Position numbers and translations under genes: made by a program. Below are positions 5,723 through 11,060 of a stretch of DNA of 11,060 nt, in pieces. This stretch comes from JBBSDV01 sp038240335 (GTDB lineage Bacteria; Chloroflexota; Dehalococcoidia; DSTF01; JACRBR01): contig JBBSDV010000108.1 of NCBI GenBank assembly GCA_038240335.1, forward strand, positions 1 to 11,060. Direction: 5' to 3'. Each line of letters starts with the position of its first letter. Positions within the stretch are counted from its first letter, which is position 1. The notes under the pieces were generated by a model. It was not told where the DNA came from. It made no database searches and was given only the letters and a program-made list of their open reading frames with translations.

Positions 5723-6292
5723 ATGACGGTTGCGCACGAGATTTCCGAGACGATTTCGCAGAACGGACACGGGGCATCTATTGCGCCAGAGCCGTCACGT
5801 GCGGCGAAGCTGCGGTACGACGCTAACGTGTCGGACTCCGCGATCATGGGGCGACGACGCGGCGTCGTCGTGAGCTCGCTGATCGGCATCGCGAGCATGG
5901 CCTTTGTCTCGCTCAAGCAGACCGGCATGATCAAGCACCTTCCCGACCCGCCGGTTCCTGGATTCGATTCGGACAAGGTGAATCTCTCGGATACGGCGTT
6001 CAGCTTCGGCGCGCCGGACGGCACGATCGCCCTCGCTGGATTCGCGTTGAACGTGCCTTTAGCGATGCTCGCCGGCGAGCACCGTGCGGACGAGATGCCG
6101 TGGCTGCCGCTCGCGATCACGGCGAAGGCGGCGGCTGATGCCGTGGTCTCGAGCTGGTACTTCTATCAGATGCCGGTGAAGGAGAAGGCCTGGTGCGGCT
6201 ATTGCATCGCGGCGACCGTCGCGAGCATCGCAACGCTTGCGCTGACGCTGCCGGAAGCGCGCACGGCGCTGCGGCGAGTCCGTAGTTCGTAA
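5723..6292 (+). CDS. VKOR-like integral membrane protein with a single CxxC
   Basis: The protein resembles bacterial vitamin K epoxide reductase homologues, which reoxidise thiol-disulfide partners by passing electrons to quinones in the membrane. The 189 residues have a soluble, polar N-terminus (1-45) and four likely membrane segments: about 47-64, 100-117, 126-147 and 160-178. WCGYC (Cys158, Cys161) at the start of the last helix is the VKOR redox CxxC. The segment VNLSDTAFSFGAPDGTIALAGFA (about 86-108) resembles the VKOR region that follows the loop cysteines. However, no cysteine other than the CxxC pair is present, so the usual loop pair that relays electrons is missing. ATG at 5723 is supported by AGGAG at 5711-5715. 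The C-terminus ends Ser-Ser-stop from a heptamer repeat. No DsbA-like partner is visible in the window. A VKOR-fold protein with a different role is possible. Confidence 0.75.
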   Translation: MTVAHEISETISQNGHGASIAPEPSRAAKLRYDANVSDSAIMGRRRGVVVSSLIGIASMAFVSLKQTGMIKHLPDPPVPGFDSDKVNLSDTAFSFGAPDGTIALAGFALNVPLAMLAGEHRADEMPWLPLAITAKAAADAVVSSWYFYQMPVKEKAWCGYCIAATVASIATLALTLPEARTALRRVRSS

Positions 6293-6330
6293 TGCGACGT
6301 CTGTAGTTCGCAGCTCGCCATCGCATTTCG
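6282..6330. repeat. GTTCNNN-family heptamers overlapping the VKOR-like gene end
   Basis: Reading from 6282 in 7-mers gives GTAGTTC, GTAATGC, GACGTCT, GTAGTTC, GCAGCTC, GCCATCG, CATTTCG. The GTAGTTC unit recurs exactly 21 bp (three periods) apart. The first two units contain the last codons and TAA stop (6290-6292) of the VKOR-like gene. The unit is the same GTTCGTA type seen at 1458-1485. Confidence 0.6.
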
Positions 6331-6398
6331 CAGCGGTCCGGTCGACGCGAAAGGCGTGCCAATCCTGGCAGCCTTCAGGCGTATTGGCGTCGCACTCG

Positions 6399-6415
6399 CG
6401 GCGCGGTATGCGCCG
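6399..6415. terminator. Possible hairpin between convergent genes
   Basis: A perfect 6-bp stem (CGGCGC with GCGCCG) closes a 5-nt loop in the 145-bp gap between the VKOR-like gene and the oppositely oriented hydrolase. It sits 23 bp past the hydrolase stop. There is no U-tract on either strand, so a terminator role is only positional inference. Confidence 0.3.
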
Positions 6416-6437
6416 TTGACTGCGCCTTACGTGCGTC

Positions 6438-7289
6438 TTACGAAGCCGCCACTGCGGCCGGGACCGGCAGCCCGAAGCCACGGGGGTTCGTGACGTGGCG
6501 GTCGAGAAAGAGCGACATGATCGCAGCCGTCTGGCGGCCAAAGTCCTGGACCGCATCGAAGGCGTGGGGCGCGCCGCCGTAGATGTGTAGATCAGTCGGC
6601 ACGCCGGCGGCCGTGAGGGCGCGATACATCTTGAACGATGCCTCGTCGGGCACGAGCTCGTCCTTCGTGCCGTGAATCAGTAGCGTGGGCGGGAAACCCG
6701 ACCTCGCATACTCGAGCGGGCTCGCCTTGCGGGCGACGTCGGGCGCGGCATCGCGGCCGAAGAGAAATGCCAGGTCCGCGCGGAGAGGCTGGTCGGGAAC
6801 GTACATCTGCGTCGGCGGGTAGAAGGCGATCGCGGCTGCGACCTGGGTGCCGGTGCCGGCGTTGCCGCCGTCGCCCTCGAATTCGGCGAGATCTTGCGTC
6901 CCGGCGAGCATTAGCGATAGATGGCCACCGGCGGAGTTGCCGGACACGGAGATCTTTTCGGGGTCGATGCCAAGCTTCGCGGCGTTCGCGCGCATCCAGC
7001 GCAGCGCCGCCTTGACGTCGTGGATCTGCGCCGGCCACTTCGCTTCGCCCGACAGGCGGTACTCGGGCGCAACGCAGACGTAGCCGATGCGTCCGAGAAG
7101 GATGCCGTAGCCGTGCAGCTGCGAGCGCTCGCCGGTCGTCCAGGCGCCGCCGTGGAGAAGCAGGACGGAGGGACGCGTGTCGCCCTGCTGCGGCGGCATA
7201 TAGACGTTGCACTTTAGGTCGCGGCCGCCGCCCGTCCCGAACATCACGTCGTACTCGATCGACACCCGCCCGCCCTGCGCGTCCGCCAT
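6438..7289 (-). CDS. Alpha/beta hydrolase, esterase of the HSL/BD-FAE type
   Basis: This is a probable cytoplasmic carboxylesterase with a complete catalytic set. Numbered from the upstream ATG at 7310, HGGAW (53-57) forms the oxyanion hole, Ser126 lies in GNSAGG, Asp217 in GTKDELVP and His249 in APHAFD. YDVMFGTGGGRDLKCNVYMP (20-39) and APEYRLSGEAKWPAQIHDV (81-99) are typical of hormone-sensitive-lipase or BD-FAE family members. Numbers drop by 7 for the start chosen here. I prefer ATG at 7289 because GGAGG (minus strand, 7299-7295) lies five bases upstream; the ATG at 7310 has only AAGGG and would add seven residues. There is no signal peptide. It is divergent from the malic enzyme gene and convergent with the VKOR-like gene, so it stands alone. 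The substrate is unknown. Confidence 0.92.
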   Translation of the reverse strand: MADAQGGRVSIEYDVMFGTGGGRDLKCNVYMPPQQGDTRPSVLLLHGGAWTTGERSQLHGYGILLGRIGYVCVAPEYRLSGEAKWPAQIHDVKAALRWMRANAAKLGIDPEKISVSGNSAGGHLSLMLAGTQDLAEFEGDGGNAGTGTQVAAAIAFYPPTQMYVPDQPLRADLAFLFGRDAAPDVARKASPLEYARSGFPPTLLIHGTKDELVPDEASFKMYRALTAAGVPTDLHIYGGAPHAFDAVQDFGRQTAAIMSLFLDRHVTNPRGFGLPVPAAVAAS

Positions 7290-7327
7290 CACTACCTCCG
7301 ATTCTGTCATTGAACCCTTCGACCGTA

Positions 7328-7339
7328 CGCCCGCGGGCG
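7328..7339. promoter_or_regulatory. 12-bp palindrome in a divergent promoter region
   Basis: CGCCCGCGGGCG is a perfect 12-bp palindrome in the 165-bp gap between the divergently transcribed hydrolase and malic enzyme genes. It could be an operator, but such GC palindromes arise easily by chance in this DNA. A TAGAAT at 7405-7410 could be the malic enzyme -10 box; no -35 is evident. Confidence 0.2.
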
Positions 7340-7454
7340 GCGATGCGCAAGCTAACGGTGCAAAAACGCGTTCCGACGAACTAGCGACAGCTTCATTCGC
7401 ATCCTAGAATGACGTGCCCCACGCGGGGAGGTTCCGACAGCGAAAGAGGACGAG

Positions 7455-8912
7455 ATGCCCCGCAAGAACGGCACGCGCGCGAACGACCTGCCCGCCGCGA
7501 CGTACACCTTTAGCTTCCAGGCGCAGTACGCGAACAAGCCGGGCATGCTCGCGCGGATCGCCACGGCCGTCGGCGAGTGCGGCGGAAATATCGGCGATGT
7601 CGACGTCGTCCGCTCGTCGGGCAATACGATCGTGCGCGAGGTCAGCGTGTCGGCGCGGGACAGCGACCACGCGCGCGAGATCGTCGAGAAAGTGCGCTCG
7701 GTGAAGGGCGTCTCAATTAAGGCCGTGACCGACCGCGTGTTCCTGTCGCACCGCGGCGGCAAGATCGAGATTCGCAACAAGGTGCCGGTGACCTCGCGGC
7801 GCGATCTCTCGGTCGTCTACACGCCGGGTGTCGCACGTGTGTGTCTGGCCATCGACAAGGATCCAGAAGCGGCGTACTCCATGACGATCAAGGGTAACAC
7901 CGTAGCGGTGGTCTCCGACGGCACGGCGATCCTCGGTCTGGGCGACCTGGGCCCCGAAGCGGCGATGCCCGTAATGGAGGGCAAGGCGATGCTCTTCAAG
8001 GCGTTCGGCGGCGTCGATGCCTGGCCGATCTGCCTCGCGACGAAGGACCAGGACGAGATCGTCAACATCGTCAAGGCGATCGCCCCCGGGTTCGGCGGCA
8101 TCAATCTCGAGGACATCTCGGCGCCACGTTGCTTCTATATCGAGGAGAAGCTGAAGAAGGAGCTGAATATCCCTGTCTTCCACGACGACCAGCACGGAAC
8201 GGCCGTGGTCGTGCTCGCAGCGGTGCTGAACGCGCTACGCATCGTCAAGAAGGAGCCTCAGGATCTGCGCGTGGTAGTGCTCGGCGTCGGCGCGGCCGGC
8301 GTCGCGTGCTCGAAGATCCTGATGTCGGCGGGGATCAAGAACATTATCGGCGTCGACCGCTCGGGAATCATCCACAAGGGCCGCACCGAGGGGATGAACT
8401 TCATGAAGGAGTGGTTCGCGGACAACACGAACCTCGAGGGCATGAGCGGCTCCGTCAGCGACGCTATGGAGGGCGCTGATCTGTTCCTCGGCCTCGCCGG
8501 CCCGAACATGATCACGCTCGCCGACGTGAAGAAGATGAACCGCGACCCGATCGTGATGGCGATGGCCAACCCGGACCCGGAGATCCGGCCGGAGCTTGTC
8601 GCCGGACACGTGGCCGTGATGGCGACCGGGCGCTCCGACTTCCCGAATCAAATCAACAACGTACTGTGCTTCCCGGGCCTGTTTCGCGGCGTGCTCGACG
8701 TGCGAGCGAGCCAGATCAACGAAGAGATGAAGCTGGCGGCCGCGCAGGCGATCGCCGCCGCGGTCAGCAAAGCCGAACTGAGCGCCGAGTACATCATCCC
8801 GAGCGTGTTCCACCCGACGGTGTTCAAGAACGTCGCCCGGGACGTCGCCGCGGCGGCGATCGAGACCGGAGTCGCGGAGCGTGAGCGGAAAGCGACGTCG
8901 TCGTTCTTCTAG
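7455..8912 (+). CDS. NAD-type malic enzyme with N-terminal ACT domain
   Basis: It oxidatively decarboxylates malate to pyruvate and CO2 with NAD(P) in the cytoplasm. Residues about 17-92 form an ACT domain (YANKPGMLARIATAVGECGGNIGDVDVV), suggesting allosteric control by an amino acid or similar ligand. The malic N-terminal domain follows (about 105-250): Tyr122 in VYTPGVARVC, Lys177 in MEGKAMLFKAFGG, Glu219-Asp220 in NLEDISAP and the metal-binding FHDDQHGTA (242-250, Asp244/Asp245). The NAD-binding Rossmann domain contains VLGVGAAGVA (275-284), then MANPDPEI and FPNQINNVLCFPGLFRG. All catalytic residues I can check are present. Its 485 residues equal a roughly 400-residue small-type malic enzyme plus the ACT module. 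ATG is set by AGAGGA four bases upstream. Cofactor preference (NAD or NADP) cannot be settled by eye. Confidence 0.95.
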   Translation: MPRKNGTRANDLPAATYTFSFQAQYANKPGMLARIATAVGECGGNIGDVDVVRSSGNTIVREVSVSARDSDHAREIVEKVRSVKGVSIKAVTDRVFLSHRGGKIEIRNKVPVTSRRDLSVVYTPGVARVCLAIDKDPEAAYSMTIKGNTVAVVSDGTAILGLGDLGPEAAMPVMEGKAMLFKAFGGVDAWPICLATKDQDEIVNIVKAIAPGFGGINLEDISAPRCFYIEEKLKKELNIPVFHDDQHGTAVVVLAAVLNALRIVKKEPQDLRVVVLGVGAAGVACSKILMSAGIKNIIGVDRSGIIHKGRTEGMNFMKEWFADNTNLEGMSGSVSDAMEGADLFLGLAGPNMITLADVKKMNRDPIVMAMANPDPEIRPELVAGHVAVMATGRSDFPNQINNVLCFPGLFRGVLDVRASQINEEMKLAAAQAIAAAVSKAELSAEYIIPSVFHPTVFKNVARDVAAAAIETGVAERERKATSSFF

Positions 8913-8954
8913 TCGCTGTCCGACGCTGCCGAGCCGCGCCCTCCTAGTGTCGAC

Positions 8955-8984
8955 GTTCACATTAACTTTGCACGTTATGCGAAC
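8955..8984. promoter_or_regulatory. Imperfect inverted repeat in the spacer after the malic enzyme gene
   Basis: GTTCACATTAAC (8955-8966) and GTTATGCGAAC (8974-8984) are inverse complements with one mismatch and one bulge, around a 7-nt AT-rich loop. This is the most AT-rich stretch in the spacer and lies 42-71 bp past the malic enzyme stop. It could be an operator for the next gene or a weak transcript-end hairpin; no U-tract follows. Confidence 0.35.
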
Positions 8985-9113
8985 ATGTCAAGCTGTAACA
9001 CGGATGCAATGTATGGTTGGCGCGCCGGTCAGGCGCGTCTGATCGACCTCGGGCTAGTATCAGCGAGCGGAACAAACCGCGCGCCCGTTGAATCGACACC
9101 ATTGGGATACCTC

Positions 9114-9407
9114 ATGACCAACGTCAACCGCAGCCGAAAAGACTTTGATTGCTTCGTCGAACACCTGCGCCGCGAAACCTTCGGGATGTACGAGTTGCTG
9201 CGCGAAGTTCAACGCAGCACCGACGATGAGATGCAACAAGCGCTCCTCGATCTCGCCACGGTCGGATCGAAATCGGCGAATATCTTCGCCGAGATCGAAG
9301 CGCTGTGTGCGGCGATCTGGCTCGAGCCAGCGGACGCAGCGCCAGTCCCATCGCCGGCGTTCGAACCACGCCGCCCGATCGAACGCACTTTGGCCCTCGT
9401 TCGCTGA
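9114..9407 (+). CDS. Hypothetical small helical protein
   Basis: I do not recognise this 97-residue protein. Residues about 1-70, from MTNVNRSRKDFDCFVEHLRRETF through LLDLATVGSKSANIFAEIEALCAAIWLE, predict two or three amphipathic helices rich in Leu, Glu and Arg. A Pro/Ala-rich tail follows. No membrane segment or signal peptide is visible. The frame is open upstream to an ATG at 8985, which would add 43 residues. In that extension only about half of codons end in G or C, versus roughly three quarters or more from 9114 on, and it overlaps hairpins, so I prefer 9114. Neither start has a good Shine-Dalgarno. A TAGTAT at 9055-9060 could be a -10 box. The neighbours on both sides give no functional hint. 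Confidence 0.6.
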   Translation: MTNVNRSRKDFDCFVEHLRRETFGMYELLREVQRSTDDEMQQALLDLATVGSKSANIFAEIEALCAAIWLEPADAAPVPSPAFEPRRPIERTLALVR

Positions 9408-9467
9408 CCTGCCGTCGGGCATGCAACGGCGCTTGCCGCGATGCGGACGCACGCGTACGATCGAGAG

Positions 9468-10316
9468 ATGCAACTGACAACGCGCGTCGTGGTCGATGGA
9501 CTGGTGTTCCCGGAGTGTCCGCGATGGCACGGCGGGAAGCTCTGGTTCTCGGACGTACAAGGGCGCAAGATCATCACGGTCGACAGCGCCGGCGCGACGA
9601 AGGTCGCGCTGTCGCCGCCGTTCGAGCCTGCTGGTCTCGGATGGACGCCGCGAGGGACGATGCTGATCGTGTCGTCAACGGCCCGACGGTTGATGCATCA
9701 CGACGCCAGCGGCGCGATCCGCGAGGTCGCCGACCTGAGCGGCGTCGAGAAGGTCGCGCTCAACGACATGACGGTCGACGCGAAGGGCCGCGCCTACATC
9801 GGCGCCTGGGGGTTCGATCTCAACAACAGCGCGCCGCCGCTGCCCGCGAGCCTCTTCGTCGTCGAGCCCGACGGCGGGATCTTCGTGGCGGCGTCGGGCC
9901 TGCATTTCCCGAACGGCATCGTCATCACACCCGACGGCGGCACGCTGATCGTAGCTGAGACGACGGGACGCTGCCTGACAGCATTCGAGGTCAACGGCGA
10001 CGGCGCGCTCTCGAACCGCCGCACCTGGGCGACGCTCGACACCTTCCCGGACGGCATCTGCCTCGACGCCGAGGGGGCGGTGTGGGTTGCGTGTCCGATA
10101 ACGGGCGAGTGCCGGCGTGTGCGCGAGGGTGGTGAGGTGCTCGATCGCATCGCTGTGGCCGGGAAGGGCGTGTACGCCTGCATGCTCGGCGACGACGATC
10201 GGCGCACGCTCTACCTCTGCACGGCGACAGGCACGACGGCGGACATTTCCGCCGGCCGGACGCACGGCTGGATCGAGGCGGTGCGGGTGGAGGTCGCCGG
10301 CGCAGGGCGGCCGTAG
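9468..10316 (+). CDS. SMP-30/gluconolactonase/LRE-family protein
   Basis: This is a six-bladed beta-propeller related to regucalcin, which opens sugar lactones with a bound divalent metal. The expected metal and substrate residues are present: Glu16 in FPECPRWHGGKLWFSD, Asn99 in ALNDMTVD, Asn149 in FPNGI and Asp195 in FPDGICLD. They correspond in order and spacing to Glu18, Asn103, Asn154 and Asp204 that I recall from human SMP-30. Repeated GxLW or G.AYIG strands match propeller blades. The length of 282 residues is normal and there is no signal peptide. I chose ATG 9468 because the family begins near this point; ATG 9441 would add nine residues, and neither has a clear ribosome binding site. 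Sugar lactone hydrolysis is likely but the family also includes other lactonases and esterases. Confidence 0.9.
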   Translation: MQLTTRVVVDGLVFPECPRWHGGKLWFSDVQGRKIITVDSAGATKVALSPPFEPAGLGWTPRGTMLIVSSTARRLMHHDASGAIREVADLSGVEKVALNDMTVDAKGRAYIGAWGFDLNNSAPPLPASLFVVEPDGGIFVAASGLHFPNGIVITPDGGTLIVAETTGRCLTAFEVNGDGALSNRRTWATLDTFPDGICLDAEGAVWVACPITGECRRVREGGEVLDRIAVAGKGVYACMLGDDDRRTLYLCTATGTTADISAGRTHGWIEAVRVEVAGAGRP

Positions 10317-10456
10317 CTGAAGCGGAAGATCGCACGTATCTGCTTCGGCGACGCAATCGCGCCGTCGCAAAACGAATGATCCCGTCTCTCGTCGGCTGTT
10401 GGTACGCTGCACCCGAGGTAACACCGAACAAACCGACGCAGGATGGAGGACTCCGC

Positions 10457-10777
10457 ATGTTTATAGCGATGAACAGCTTCAAGGTGGTCGAGGGTAAGGC
10501 CGCCGACTTCGAGCAGATTTGGAAGGGCCGCGAGACGCACCTGCACAACGTCCCTGGCATCGTGCGCTTCTCACTGCTGCGCGGCGACGATGGCCAATAC
10601 ATCAGCCACAGCACGTGGGAGAGCCGCGATGCGTTCACGGCATGGACGCAAAGCGAGGCCTTCGGGGCCGGCCACCGCGGTGCGGGCTCGCTGATGGGCG
10701 TCCTTCAGGGGCCACCCGTGGTCAGCCTGTACGAGTCCGTTCTCGAGCAGGAATTCGCAGCGGCGACGACGCACTAG
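10457..10777 (+). CDS. IsdG/HmoA-like heme-degrading monooxygenase (ABM fold)
   Basis: This is a small cytoplasmic protein of the antibiotic-biosynthesis-monooxygenase fold. Asn6 (MFIAMNSF), Trp63 (AFTAWTQSEAF) and His73 (GAGH) reproduce the Asn-Trp-His triad of IsdG heme oxygenases (Asn7, Trp67, His77), including the 10-residue Trp-His spacing. This supports heme cleavage with iron release rather than a generic ABM role. Other family blocks are VPGIVRFSLLRG and YISHSTWESRDAF. It has 106 residues, as usual for a single-domain monomer that dimerises. The start is secure: GGAGG at 10445-10449 lies seven bases before ATG. A longer frame from 10376 has no ribosome binding site. No heme transporter or iron regulator is visible nearby. 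The protein continues past the domain with a short acidic/Ala tail. Confidence 0.87.
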   Translation: MFIAMNSFKVVEGKAADFEQIWKGRETHLHNVPGIVRFSLLRGDDGQYISHSTWESRDAFTAWTQSEAFGAGHRGAGSLMGVLQGPPVVSLYESVLEQEFAAATTH

Positions 10778-10856
10778 CTTCGGGGGAACGTGCCTGATGC
10801 GCACTGCTGTCGTTTTCAAGGCTTAATAGCGCAGAAATTGCGCCGAACATTACAGC

Positions 10857-11060
10857 GTGAAGCGAATTCTGTTCCTCGTTGGCGGCGCCGCAGCGATCTT
10901 CGCGTCCTACATGGCCGTGATCTTCGGGCTGGCGCCCGCGGAAAGCTTCGGTTCGGTGACGCTGGCCCAGATCGCCCTGCCGGCGCTCGTCTCCGGGCTT
11001 GTGATGACGTTCTTTATTGCCAGTGAGGCGCGAAACGAACGCGAGACGAGCGGCCAGCTC
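10857..11060 (+). CDS. Partial membrane protein, N-terminus only
   Basis: The frame stays open from GTG at 10857 to the window edge, giving 68 residues. Two hydrophobic segments, starting at RILFLVGGAAAIFAS (about 3-27) and LAQIALPALVSGLVMTFFIAS (about 36-57), are followed by a polar, charged stretch, so a two-helix membrane protein or a longer one is expected. An in-frame TAG at 10827 limits any upstream extension. There is no clear Shine-Dalgarno; ATG at residue 20 would cut the first helix and is less likely. A small hairpin (GCGCA 10829-10833 with TGCGC 10839-10843) lies just ahead. I do not recognise the family, and what follows is beyond the window. Confidence 0.6.
   Translation, partial: MKRILFLVGGAAAIFASYMAVIFGLAPAESFGSVTLAQIALPALVSGLVMTFFIASEARNERETSGQL

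Noticed and set aside
8235..8960. 241-residue minus-strand frame opposite the malic enzyme gene
   Set aside because: Antisense shadow of a clearly identified malic enzyme.
10319..10348. Bulged hairpin (GAAGC/GCTTC, AGAT/ATCT) after the SMP-30-like gene
   Set aside because: The stem is interrupted by a 3-nt bulge and no U-tract follows, so I could not support it as a terminator.

Overview
This high-GC window carries ordinary chromosomal genes and looks like a member of the Chloroflexota, probably near Dehalococcoidia. The best evidence is the tmRNA at the left edge. Its tag reads GERQLAIAA, which closely resembles the GERELVLAG tag I recall for Dehalococcoides. A 47-residue two-CxxC protein of the DUF5679 type, an ACT-fused malic enzyme and a Thr/Pro-rich cell-wall linker fit the same assignment. 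This is inference from remembered families; no search was run.

Layout: 1-393 holds ssrA on the minus strand with its terminator. 394-770 is a gene-free spacer ending in a 7-bp-periodic repeat array. 771-2960 encodes the beta (ATP-grasp) and alpha (CoA-binding/ligase) subunits of an ADP-forming acyl-CoA synthetase, which makes ATP from an acyl-CoA. A possible 32-residue ORF and truB follow (3000-4013). At 4039-4424 a compact unit holds phased 8-bp repeats, a near-consensus promoter, a 30-codon leader ORF, the DUF5679-type gene and a terminator hairpin. 4709-5389 is a secreted L,D-transpeptidase. 5723-6292 is a VKOR-like membrane protein with a CxxC but no other cysteine. Converging on it from the minus strand is an alpha/beta hydrolase of the hormone-sensitive-lipase/BD-FAE type (6438-7289). 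7455-8912 is an ACT-malic enzyme. 9114-9407 is an unknown helical protein, 9468-10316 an SMP-30/gluconolactonase-like protein, 10457-10777 an IsdG/HmoA-like heme monooxygenase, and 10857-11060 the start of a membrane protein cut by the window edge.

The genes form no single pathway. The acyl-CoA synthetase pair (ATP from acyl-CoA) and the malic enzyme (malate to pyruvate) are both central carbon enzymes but are not in one operon. The most unusual structure is not a gene. Four spacers, at 656-724, 1458-1536, 5394-5463 and 6282-6330, carry degenerate tandem repeats with a strict 7-bp period, from two sequence families. They abut or enter gene ends: two unrelated proteins end in Ser-Ser-stop written by the repeat unit, and one start codon lies inside an array. 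They resemble the heptanucleotide STRR repeats of cyanobacteria. The second candidate for novelty is the phased operator, promoter and leader ORF ahead of the DUF5679-type gene. I see no CRISPR array, insertion sequence, prophage or defence system here.
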